Shown here: in pieces, positions 13,401-23,541 of the stretch
Layout of the letters: every line of letters starts with the position of its first letter
Position numbering within the stretch: position 1 is the stretch's first letter
NCBI GenBank assembly: GCA_025738555.1
Contig: JAOVFP010000002.1
Span: 3,658,001-3,722,000 of the forward strand
From: Cyathus striatus
Taxonomy: Eukaryota > Basidiomycota > Agaricomycetes > Agaricales > Nidulariaceae
Reading direction: 5' to 3'
DNA: 64,000 nt
Position numbers and translations under genes: made by a program
Notes under the pieces: model-generated
Database searches by the model: none
The model's input: the letters and a program-made list of their open reading frames with translations, nothing else
Told to the model about the DNA's origin: nothing

Positions 13401-14882
13401 TCTTGAGAAGCTACAATATCCAGTTCTTCATCGTCACTGAACGCCGTGACACTTGTCTGCCTTGGTTGATCTTCCAAAAATTGTTTCTTCATTTCAGCAA
13501 GCTTCTTCCTCCTCTCTTCCCTTTCTTGCACTGCTTCTTCCTCAACCTGAAGTCGTTCGGTATCGAGAATATTGCTGTTATGCTTCAATCTTGCCACTCG
13601 AGACACTTGCCGAGTTGGAGAATTAACATGGTTATCGTTTTCTTCAGAAGTACGCGTTGAAGAACCACATGGAGCGTTTTCATGGCGTTGTAACGAAGGG
13701 GATGAAAAGGGAATGATCGGATCAGAGGACAGGTGTGACTTGAGGGTTGAGCGATGCTTGTCCTCTCTAAAGCCAGAATGTCAGTGAGAATGGATCTCTT
13801 TGAGTAGCGACAGAATAATGCTTACCTCATGTTTAAAAACAGTTGCTCCACCCGATATTTATTCCGATTATCAGATTTCTGTATCAAGACCGGCTGCTCA
13901 GCGATTATGCGAGCTTGACCTTTGATTCTCTCTCTGTCGTCCTTCTTGGTCGGAGCCTGGAGCCAAGTTAAATATTACCAGGTTAACATACATAATAGTA
14001 TACCTTTGTTTTCTTTTTTTTCGAAATATCTTTTTGCGTGGTGATCTTCCCTTTCTGATCTTCTTGAAAGGCCAACGGAAGGACGCTTCGACGCATAACA
14101 ACTTTCGTTTTAGGCAATGACTTTGAAGAGGCTTGCATAGGTATTTCGTTGTCAGAGGTAGGTGGGGTAGAAGAACGAGCTTTAAATGTATCTACCGAGG
14201 TGGGCAGGGAGATTGGAGAGGTAGGGAATGTGGGAGTGGTTTTCCTCTGATGTTCGCAAGGAGAATCGCTTCTGTTGAAATGTCCAGCTCTGAGAGGTGT
14301 CAAGTGGTTAGATTTTGAGATTAAAGTCGATGAAGACACATCAAGAGCAATTAATGGCACTGGCATGTCCAAGTTACATGCTGCAACCGTACTGTCTGAG
14401 AACAAAGCGCGCGTTGGAGATACGGTGGGAGATGAAAGGCAGCCAGAAGGCCTTCTGGACAAACCTACGGTTCCTTGTTGCAGGGAAGATGTAGAATCCG
14501 TTAGAGACGCGTCATATTGAAAGGAATGTTTAAATTGCGGAGGAGTGTGATCATCATCTTTAGCCCATCGCTTCCAACCAAAAAAATCATTGGAGAAAAC
14601 CTCCTTGTTGGGACTCCCGCCGTCAACTGATCTAGTCGGACTGAATGACGCGTCTGAACTAGGTGGAATTTCTTCATCCACGTCAGTCGGTGCTGTTCTG
14701 TACAAGTTGATGTCGGATGAGAAGCTATGGTCTGCAGTTAAGAGAGACGCGTCCATGTCGTCTAGCAAATAATTACGCCTCTTTCCGTATGTCTTCGCTG
14801 CGCGCTTTATGGTGGGGCTGTTCATGGGGGAGGGAGACATAGTGGCATCTGGCGCGAACGAAAAACCTTGCTCTGCAGGCAT
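10456..14882 (-). CDS. MRC1: DNA replication checkpoint mediator MRC1/claspin
   Basis: Fork-associated adaptor that relays replication stress to the checkpoint kinase. The start at 14882 (MPAEQGFSFAPDATMSPSP) opens a Ser/Thr-rich N-terminus with RAAKTYGKRRNYLLDD. The long exon 13606-12300 is highly charged and holds HIIIDSDDEDVEH and many S/T-Q or acidic phospho-like sites. The conserved MRC1 domain is at about 11510-11700: SEFIEAEAEESDEDNIFGF, then TLETLVDDQEMDDSTLAAELV. A following acidic and basic block reads DDSGDESDEGEENRRIRRGM. The end is SVLAAVDRSALFG with stop at 10456-10458. About nine introns are implied. Upstream (14883-15328) lie two ACGCGT hexamers, the element bound by MBF factors, consistent with S-phase expression (inference). 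Confidence 0.9.
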
Positions 14883-15328
14883 ATACGCGGAATTAAGCTC
14901 CCAAGGTATTGTATATGATAGCTTTCACGCGTGCCCGGTAGAAAGGGAATAATAATGAAGTAACAGGGAGCTATGTGGTGAGGGACTGTCCAGGGAGGAT
15001 GGGCTGGCTGGAACCCGGAAACGAAATACTTAAGCTAACTTACTTCTGACTTGTGACATGAACGCTCGCTGTCACGGTGTGACTATACGTGTTTATAGAA
15101 AGCGGTACTTACTTATATAAGTAAGACTGTCACTTATCATTACAATCAAATTGCAATTACTTATCATAGCCTAAGTACTTTACTATGTATGCATGAGCCG
15201 CGTGAATAATTGTTTTTGACTGGAACATCTACAAGATAAGCATCACGCGTGCACGACCTCGCTTCGGCTATTTGTAAGTTCCGATCTAGAAATAACATGC
15301 ATTCTATATGTCGTTGCTTACCTCAATT
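14883..15328. promoter_or_regulatory. MRC1 upstream region with two ACGCGT boxes
   Basis: A 446-bp gap upstream of MRC1 and downstream of the NTF2-like gene. ACGCGT hexamers (Mlu cell-cycle box type) occur at 14927-14932, 45 bp from the start codon, and at 15245-15250. A perfect 18-bp palindrome, CTTACTTATATAAGTAAG, lies at 15108-15125, and the half-motif ACTTAT recurs around it. The hexamers fit the known regulation of mrc1 by MBF in fission yeast; that link here is inference. Confidence 0.4.
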
Positions 15329-15799
15329 TCAAGTAGAATATTGAGCTTTAACTTCGTTTAGTTTTCCCACTCTAGCCAAATATGCAGCTCCGGAATCAGC
15401 CCACACTTGATAGTCCGTCACCTTCAATTCGTCATCGAAATCCAACATATATGCAAACTTCTCATCCCAACTCTCCCCCGTCTCCAACCAGGTGAATCTT
15501 CCTTCCCCTTTGAGTGCTACTCTCCGCATCTCCACATCCACAGTGAAGTTCGAGAACCTCATGGATTCAAAAGAAAGTAGGGAACCGATAAGCTCGAAGT
15601 AATGTTGCACTCCAGATGTACCAATAAAGGGCTTTCCTAGGAATGGCGCTAAACAACTCTCTCCGTATTCCGTTGCAGTTACTTGGTGAGTACTCGAGAG
15701 ATGTGCGATAATAGATGGCATATCCTGTTTCTGAGCAATTGCATCGCAAAATCTGGAAGCTGCAGCTAGCAACTGCATTCTAGAGTCCGAGCAGCTCAT
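15329..15799 (-). CDS. NTF2-like / SnoaL-like domain protein
   Basis: Intron-less open frame of 156 residues starting MSCSDSRMQLLAAASRFCDAI. The layout is typical of NTF2-like fold proteins: an N-terminal helix, then YGESCLAPFLGKPFIGTSG (entry to the cone), YFELIGSLLSFESMRFSNF and strands such as GRFTWLETGESWDEKFAYML and DELKVTDYQVWADSGAAYL. Single-domain relatives include polyketide cyclases and small isomerases, but also proteins without known activity, and no catalytic residue can be named from sequence. It lies 186 bp downstream of the BBE-like oxidoreductase on the same strand, so a shared metabolic role is possible. The fold call is moderate; the function is unknown. Confidence 0.65.
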   Translation of the reverse strand: MSCSDSRMQLLAAASRFCDAIAQKQDMPSIIAHLSSTHQVTATEYGESCLAPFLGKPFIGTSGVQHYFELIGSLLSFESMRFSNFTVDVEMRRVALKGEGRFTWLETGESWDEKFAYMLDFDDELKVTDYQVWADSGAAYLARVGKLNEVKAQYST

Positions 15800-15984
15800 C
15801 TTCGGGGGTATAATGGTTTGGAAGTAAGAAAAGAGGGAGATTAAGTATGTGATAGATGGTCAATTCTATCTCTCAAATATTGAAGTCACATATATTACAA
15901 GCACGTGACGTAGTGATCAGTATAGGCTAGTAGCTAAAGCACGAACCTACAAGGAGGCCCCCCCAACTTCGTGCTAAATATCCA

Positions 15985-17713
15985 TTACTTCATGGCGGTG
16001 GCAGTGGCAGGCGTAATAGCGAACCACTTGTTGAAAATATTGTCTGGATCATACTTGCCTTTAATTCCCTGCAACCGCGAATAGTTGGCTCCAAATATAA
16101 GTTTCGCTTTATTCGATGAAGTATTGACACTGTCAGGGTCTGAACGACCGGTATAAGGATCGACTCGTAGAAAGGTAAAACAGCGCAAATCACTTACCAT
16201 AATTGCTGTATCCAACACTATCGGTAACCCCCAACCCAATTTGTCCACTACTGATAATATCCGCCAGCTCATAAGCATATTCTCGTGCCACGTCTGATTG
16301 GTCTGGTATGGATCCGTCCCACGCTATTGCCACAAGAACATTCGCCGTTGGGACGCGTTGAAATGCTGTGGCATCGATGCGTACAGAATTAATCTTGGAT
16401 AGAGAAAAATATTCATAAAGAACATTCGGACGCAAAGTCCCAGCCTCGAATATCTCGATAACGCGTTCGTGAGCTTTTATAATTGACTCCGGGTTTGGAT
16501 TATTGTGCGCGAGTCCTTTCATATACACTCCACTTCCATGGCCAGCCATGGGATTCTGGGAGAGGGGACATTATGTTAGGTATACATGGGCACCACCTAA
16601 GTAGCAACCCACCTGAAGACTGTTTACGACATCATACGGCATTTCCTTCGTAAAATCAGAGATAGGTCCTGTTTTTATTGTTATATGCGTATACCAACAA
16701 ATGAGCCGAATTTTATACCAATGTCCAGAAAGGATTTGAAATTCTTCCTACCCTCAGTCTCGGATCCATTATAAAAAAAGAAAATCACTACAGCAGGCTA
16801 CATTTTATATAAATGACCTGTTCTCCCGAAGTAGTAGGAAATGAGGTTACCGACCTTCTTATCAGGACCAACTGTTGTCATCTGAATCATTCCTTCCTTT
16901 TCACCAGCGGTGGGCCACCAATTCTTCGTCGCGACAACTATTTGTTCTAAAAGGTGTGGAAGGAAAACGGCGAACCCTGCGTAAACGGTTGGGCGCTGGG
17001 GATAAAGCTTCAGTACAAATTCCGCAGCAACTCCAAAGTTACATCCGCCGCCTCTGATACCAAAGAATAGATCAGGATTCTCTTTCTCATTCGCGTGAAT
17101 GACAGAACCATCGGCGATTACAACCGTGGCCTAGGAAAGCGACGTTATCAACTACCCCAATCAAGCAAACGATCTCGAGCACAAACTTCGACAAGGTTAT
17201 CGATTGCTAGCCCATATGCTGGGCTAAGCCATCCGTAGCCGCCTCCTAAAATGAGACCCCCCACTCCGGTCTAACACCGTATGAGTTCGGCCCGTTAGGC
17301 GGGAGCATGAGGATACATACGTGGTTAACAGTGCCACCAACAGTGGCTAAGCCGTGCTTCATGGCCTCCTTATCCACTGTCGCCCAAAGAGCACCTCCAC
17401 CGACATATCCCAAACGCTTTTCAGCATCAACCCTGACCTTGCTCATGTACCGAGAAAGATCAATAACAACACCATCCTCGACGGAGGATGCACCTGCTGG
17501 ATTGTGTCCACCGCCATGGATAGCAAGTGGTAGGCCAGCATCCTTGGCATAACGGAGAACCAGGCTGATATCATGCTCGTCTTTGACATAGACTACAACC
17601 TTGGCCAGTCGTTCAGCGTTCTTTGCCCATCGAGCAATGGCCTTGCTGTAGTCTGGATGGTCTGAGGTGACAATATCTCCCCTGAGTTGCGAAAGGAGGA
17701 CTGAGTCGGACAT
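15985..17713 (-). CDS. BBE-like FAD-linked oxidoreductase
   Basis: Flavin oxidase of the berberine-bridge-enzyme family (PCMH-type FAD domain). The start at 17713 reads [22 protein letters not shown]. The FAD domain has [10 protein letters not shown] (residues about 70-79), whose His is the usual 8-alpha-histidyl FAD attachment site. The position that carries the second (6-S-cysteinyl) link in bicovalent members reads GTVNHTGVGG here, so FAD is probably bound through His only. [19 protein letters not shown] and [17 protein letters not shown] follow. The C-terminal BBE domain ends [23 protein letters not shown], as usual. Several short introns. No clear signal peptide, so probably intracellular. 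Substrate unknown; carbohydrates, terpenoids or alkaloid-like compounds are used by relatives. Confidence 0.88.
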
Positions 17714-18594
17714 GGCTAAGATGATGTGAGCTGACTGGGAATCTAATATATATGCGAATTGGAAAACACGACATGATGATCATCGCGAAAGGACCTCGAA
17801 TAGCGACGGCGCGTGACCAAGCACATACTATAGGCAGGCAAAACCGACTGTAGTCAGATGGTCGTGTAGTACGTAGATATGCTCTGGGAGAGGAGGATAT
17901 GGACTATAGATTAGGACCAGAGTCAACGAAGAGGTAGGAAGCCCGCCGGCTAGTTCGGTTATTGTCCGTCCGAGGAGGTCAGCAGAAATATTCCCACGAT
18001 CCACTTGTTATCTCCCACTCTAATTATGGAATCACTCTGCTTGTATTATCCTTGTGTTGCCCAGGTGTTGCCCGTGGATCTCACCTTTGCTTCTGGCAAA
18101 ACTTATGCCTCATGTTTTCCGCGAGGTCCTTATTTCCCACTTGCTCTGTTCTGCGCACTTCATTTCCGGTTCTATGCAATTCGATGACCTAGCAGCTAAA
18201 CCTATAATACTTATGCTTCTGACCAAGATCTATCCTAGGTCGATGCTGGCATCTTCTATTGTCCTGTCTATTAGCGACATTTCCTCTGAACCCTTTGACC
18301 AGTTTACATCGTTGGTAAGCGCAACTCACTGGCTATTGCTTCCTGTGAACTTTGGACGCTGTCCGGAGATCTGAAGCCTCTGCATTGCCGCTTTGGCTCC
18401 CTCCTATGTACTGTTACTAATGGCACATGCCTGGTGCCTTTGTCTGAACGCAACCGTGAGGCGCAGTGCTTGAGGCATTCATTTGCATGCACACCTCGTT
18501 TCATTCATTCATTCCCTATAAAGCGACATGCATCAGCTAGCCTCTTTGCCTTCTTCTGCCTTCACCACTCTCCGGATACACTTCAAAAGCTTCA
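17714..18594. other. Intergenic, no gene seen
   Basis: An 881-bp gap with divergent promoters for the BBE-like gene and the DUF6741-like gene. Just upstream of the latter are a short CATT repeat (about 18500-18512) and a TATA-like CTATAAAG (about 18516). No conserved coding sequence noticed. Confidence 0.5.
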
Positions 18595-19542
18595 ATGGCT
18601 TTTCCCTCAGGTTATGATGCCTACGATACCTATGGGCATGGACCTTCATTGTCACGGAGACCCTCTCTCTACGGTGGAAGTCACTACTCCCCACCAGGGA
18701 TGTATCCAGACTCCGCCCCATTGGATGTGCGCAATCTTTCAACATACTAAAAATGCATTTGCTTACTAGTACTGTACAATCTAGTATGCTCATTCCATGT
18801 ATGGCGCACCAACAAGCACCGCCGTTGTTCCTGTCTCACATCGCTTAACTGGACCTGGTACGTATATATTCCATGACAATGCTTTTGGATCATGTTTATG
18901 ATATTAATTATTCCAGCTACTCCCTATGATGACTTGGATATTCGTGATTCCTACTTTCCTGATCAAATGGCCCCTATGACTCCGATGGTTAGACCACGTC
19001 CCCGGCGTCACTCGACAGTATCTTACGTTTCCCGTCCTCCGCCGACGGATACTTATCATCGTCCAAGTGGCATTCACATTAAATTCAAGCGAAAGGGATC
19101 GCTTACCGCCGGTATTGGCTTGGATGAAGCACAGTCACGTGTCAGGCTCTCGGGAAACGACTCATATTCAATCTATGACTTACATGCGGATAGTCGAGGC
19201 AGGATTTTGTTGCGTGTCCGGGTACATGATATCAATCCCAAAATGATTATTTGATTGACTAACCGATTTCTAGTGGGCAGGCTACAGTTCGTTAACGTAC
19301 GAAATCCCTTTGGACGGATACGACGGTCGAGTGGATTTACAAACTCTAGCTCGCCGCGTTTCGCGTGCATGTGTTCATTACTTACAGGCATGTACTTATT
19401 TATTCGAGTTATCCGTGTCGTCGTCTCACAGTGAATCATTCTACAGGCTAATGTTGTCCCGATTGTGTGGAATCGCGTTCAGCTTCATCATCTTGAGGAA
19501 GTCTCTTATGGGGTTTGGCAACCCATGCTTTCATCGTATTAA
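18595..19542 (+). CDS. Small Tyr/Pro-rich protein, DUF6741-like
   Basis: Protein of about 210 residues from five exons. The N-terminus (MAFPSGYDAYDTYGHGPS) is rich in Tyr, Ser, Pro and Gly and looks disordered. The conserved C-terminal part has GIHIKFKRKGSLTAGIGLDEA, VRLSGNDSYSIYDLHADSRG, RWAGYSSLTYELPLDGYDG, VDLQTLARRVSRACVHYLQ and HHLEEVSYGVWQPM. I recognise this arrangement from many mushroom genomes (I believe DUF6741), with no known function. The last intron (19388-19446) has a GC donor; a GT alternative gives a premature stop, whereas the GC-AG splice gives the expected YLQANVVPIVWNRV. An intron from 18732 into the Tyr-rich region is also needed. Confidence 0.75.
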
Positions 19543-19773
19543 AAAAAGACAAGTTGTTGTATTACATATTGTTCGAGGCGTCATATATATTTTTATAGGT
19601 ATCACTGTGATAGTTGCGATGTTATCGAAGTTGTCTAATTTACATATCTAAATGTTATCGTCAACCATCAGATCCATAGGTTTGTCTAAACTATTATATT
19701 AAGAAAAGTGTGGTAGAAGTTTATACATACTTTACATCTACCGAGTATAATTATTAAACGAATGCGTAATCGT

Positions 19774-21382
19774 TCATTGTATAAAAGGGTTGCAGCCACA
19801 GATAGCTGCGCTAACAGCAAAACTGCATATGCTACCGGTAGCTAGACCTCCCACAAGACAGAAACTTGCAACTGTTGCTGCCACGTCCACATCTTCCACT
19901 CGGCCTTTCAGATTGGGATTATGTTCAACGGATGGAGAAGACATCATGCACATGCTTGAGACATATCCATTAGAACATCCAAAAAAGAAAAGGATCAGCA
20001 TAAAAAGAATATCAGAGTCAATGATGGGATGATATGGAACCGTCGTAGCTGGTCGTTGCACGTTACACATGAGGAAGATGGGGACGAAAAGTGAGCGAGT
20101 TCCTGACAAAATAAGAAGTCGTTTGGAGGACCAAACAAGAAGACGAGGGAATGAGCAAAGGAAACGACCAAAGAAATCGCCGACGTTGAACATTAAAAAG
20201 TGAATCGCACTAAATAACAGCGGGTGAAGACGAGGGTTCATTGGCTGGACAGAAGATGTGATCGGCGGATAAACAGCCTATGTAACTGGCAGTCAGTTGT
20301 TGGCTTGTTTAATTGTCACATCACTGCTACGCACCAAAGTAACGAGGAAGACATAGGCAACAGCAACTTCGTAAGTGACGTTGGCCTTGGCTATGCGTAA
20401 GGCATTCGACATGCCACCTGATGCGTTGCCACGACCAGAAGACGCAGAGCTACGCACTTCCTCTTGTCTAATCTCCTTCGTGCCTTGTTCAAGAGATGCC
20501 GCGACGGAGTTATAAACGGGCAACGAGATCAACCATGAGTGCGCCCCAGCACTTGCAAGAAGAAATACGGTGGACATGGAGAAGAAAATAAAAGCTGAAC
20601 GCTCTTCTGCTGAGCCGTCGCTTACATACAGACCTGGTGTTTGCCATATTGAAGTCGCAGCGCTCAAAACTTGTACCCCACTAACTGCCACTGCAACCGC
20701 TGCTTGGCCAGACATCATCGCTTGTACAGCACGGGAGCCAAACAAAGAGGCGACGGCAATGATCGATGTTTGAAGGTATGCTCCAGCTGTTGCTTGAGCT
20801 GCGCCATTTAGCAGAATGAAGGTAGCAAAAACTCCCGGTGAAATCACAAAAAATGTGCTTAATGTAAGAAGGAATGTGAGAATGGCTAGACAAAGGATCG
20901 TAATTCGGGTTTGACGAGAGGGTATCGTCTGTAGTGGTTCCGCAATTAGGAATCGTCCGGACTTGGGGACAAGCTACGTACGTTTTTCGACACTGCGGTA
21001 GCATGTCCCAAAAAGATAAAGTTGGAAGCAGTGAATGAGGACGATAGATATGAACTGAATGCTGGGCGAATGGAAGAGCCCATAAGGCGAGAGTTGAAGT
21101 ATGGTATAGCCGTAATCATGACTATGGTGAATAGTGACAGCGATATTAAGCGGGAGTATATGTATAAGAATATGATCACGCACCGTTCCAAGGGAGGAGG
21201 ACCGAGCAGCCCAGGACAAAGTGTATCCACCAAATGCGTGAATCAACAAGCGCCGGTGGGGGATCGGAGGGCGGGGGACACACGAAGACATTATTGCCGT
21301 CAAGTTCCAGTTCAACTTCTGGATCTGGAGATTGAGGCAAAGCATGGTATAAGGCCTGCGGTGAATCTTGGGAAAGGGCCAT
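19774..21382 (-). CDS. Equilibrative nucleoside transporter (ENT family)
   Basis: Facilitative nucleoside transporter, SLC29/ENT family (yeast Fun26 relative). The start at 21382 (MALSQDSPQALYHALP) opens an acidic cytosolic tail, then WWIHFVLGCSVLLPWNG begins helix 1; the WN motif in helix 1 is typical of ENTs. A middle region has NGAAQATAGAYLQTS, matching the family's helix-4 signature, and AVQAMMSGQAAVAV, matching helix 5. The C-terminal part has NVGDFFGRFL (helix 8 N-x-x-D-x-x-G-R motif, the best single marker) and LGGLATGS-like sequence. The stop is at 19774. Four or more introns. In yeast the relative is vacuolar or endosomal; the location here is inferred. A heptamer repeat CTTGAAG lies in the leader (21422-21455). 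Confidence 0.88.
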
Positions 21383-21813
21383 GAGAAAGGCGAACTGAGG
21401 AATATGAGAGTAAGATGAGAGCCTTGAAGCTTGAACTTTGAAGCTTGAAGCTTGAGCCGAAGGGAACGACAGCACTTGCAGTTACAGCAAAGCAACAATC
21501 CCAATGCGTATAGGTTTAAGTATATATACTCTTTAGTTCCTTCTATTTTGGAAATTGCGGCGAATCTGCTAAGTTACGACTAAGTTCACCATGAGTCGTA
21601 CGTGACAGTAAGGTAAGAGCGGTAGCACTTCGACGAGATGCTAATGAATTCAGAAGGTTGTTGTTATTAGTCAGCGTGAAGCCATCGTGGCATCTCAATA
21701 TCAATAATTAGCACGTACATATGTTAATGCAAATGTTTCAATGAACGATTAACATTCTAACACTTATGTATATATAGTTAATTAGTAAAAAATATGCAAG
21801 ACAGCAGACAGCA
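21383..21813. other. Intergenic, ENT promoter
   Basis: A 431-bp gap upstream of the ENT gene. It contains tandem CTTGAAG-type heptamers at 21422-21455 and otherwise AT-rich sequence. The 3' end of the uL24m gene follows on the same strand. No coding sequence noticed. Confidence 0.5.
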
Positions 21814-23072
21814 CTAAGAAGCGACCCGGAGGTCAGGGGGGATATACTGGTTGGGTTGCTCCTTCAGCACCAACTCCGCCAACCGTTTCCTCTGCTTAAT
21901 CTCTTTCCTCTCCTTCCTTGCATTCTTTTTCTCGCTCTTCGCTGCAGTTGCCTTATGCTTCCATCGCTGCTTCCTCATTTCCTGTTTCTTCCCGTCAAGA
22001 TGTTGACGCCATCTAAATGCAGCCTCTGCTCTGGCCTCTCTCTCCGTACGTCCGTTTACTTGTGCTAACTCTTCCTCAACAATTTTCTTGAAGAGGCCCT
22101 TTTCCTGGAATTGTCTCTGTTTCCAGCGCTTGAGCTTCTTAGCGCGAGAGTGCGGATTCGAGAGTTCATTTAACAGAAACACCTCAACGGGAGCCGATTT
22201 GGGGATAATACTAGAGTCGACCTTGCCACGATTATAGAGCACCGTCAGATAGTCCTCCTCTGCTGGGGGACGAGGTATTACGCCATCAAAACTGACAGGG
22301 AAAGATGGTGGTGTATACGTGACCCTAGCTACCTCCTCCTTCAGCGTGTCATACTGTCCAGCTATTACGACTCGATTGGAAAAAAGCAGGTAACACAAGG
22401 AATGTCACATACGTTCGGAATATAATTTCTTCGGGGGTATTGGCCAAGGAATCTCTATTTTCTGCCCTCGTAAATGAGAGACAACGGGGTCAGTCTTTGT
22501 CACGTAACGCATCCATTGGAAACGATGAAAAAATCGGTTCCAGAATGGGCTACTCGTTCCAACACGTTGTGCGAACACCCTAAAAAGGATTTAACTACTG
22601 AGATAATATATATGTAGTAAGAAACAAACGGAAGAACTTTAGGTTCGTCAGAACTGTTCTTTGAAGGAAATTCGTAGTTGCCGATGAACAACTGGCATCT
22701 GGAATAGTGAAAGTTCTTATTTTTTGGAGTTTGGCCTTCCGCGGCCTCTACAGTCTAAATGTACCTCAGTATGTAGTATCACTTCAGATATTCTAGACAT
22801 ACCGGTCCCTTCACGTATACTCTGTTTGTCATTCGGTTAATGCTCAGCACTTCGCGTAAAGTGTTTTTCTTGTCCCCCAATATACGAATCTGGTCTCCCG
22901 GTACGATGTTCCAGTGTTTGATTCTATCCTTGACTTGAACGCGCTTCATCTTTCTGTCTCTCTCCATTAGCCATTTCGTTGGAATAGGCAGCAGATGACG
23001 GAAGTTGGTGGTAAAAGGGCTGGTAGTCACCGCATCGAGGGCATTCTGGCGGTTAAAGTACCTCAGAGACAT
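21814..23072 (-). CDS. Mitochondrial large-subunit ribosomal protein uL24m
   Basis: Component of the mitochondrial 54S subunit (yeast Mrpl40 relative). The start at 23072 reads MSLRYFNRQNALDAVTTS. The KOW domain is clear: IVPGDQIRILGDKKNTLREVL, then NRMTNRVYVKG (residues about 55-95). The middle includes PVVSHLRGQKIEIPWPIPPK. A fungal C-terminal extension rich in Lys, Arg and Glu (RKERKEIKQRKRLAELVLKE) ends PPDLRVAS. At least three introns lie between 22400 and 22800. The long basic extension beyond the KOW core is usual for mitochondrial members. The promoter must lie in 23073-23541, where an alternative small gene on the other strand is possible. Confidence 0.87.
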
Positions 23073-23541
23073 CTCGATGGACGAGACGTCAGAGGGTGGA
23101 GGTAGATGTTAAACGAAACAAGAAGGATATTCGCCCAATATTCGCCAGCTCGCAAACAACTTGCCGCCAATGCAGCCGAACGGGACAAGAACAAAAATCA
23201 ATACATCACGTGAAGGCAAAATACAGATATGCGCCAGGATTAGTCAGCACTGTAATCTCTGAATTGATTGGATTTTGCGGTCTGCGCAGGACAAAGAGTC
23301 CGACGAAAGAGTTCTTGTCGATGTCCATTGTCAGATTGTTTAAGTCAGAGAACCTCAACTTTCAACACTGCCTGTTGATAATACTGACAATTACAGCCAC
23401 ATGTTTTGGTTACATTTGTCGGAAGTATCCAATAAGTACAGGTCAAATAGGAATAGATAGTTATCTGAACGACGGGCAGCCCAGCACAATTACAGGAAAG
23501 TGGTACAGAAATATCAATGAAAAAATAGTGAAGTTTCTATT
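23073..23541. other. Gap with possible small plus-strand gene
   Basis: A 469-bp stretch between the uL24m start and the APSES gene stop. A plus-strand open frame of 235 codons begins at 23096 but runs into the antisense of the APSES 3' exons, so its second half is not credible. A spliced reading from the same ATG uses donor 23210, an acceptor before GACAAAGAG (23290) and an intron from GTTTAAG to TTACAG (branch-like CTGAC). It would end at a TAA near 23433 and give about 68 residues. No family recognised. Confidence 0.25.

Noticed and set aside
13606..14882. Separate gene upstream of MRC1
   Set aside because: The N-terminal exon and the claspin-like body join through short introns in one frame, with no promoter or start signal between them.
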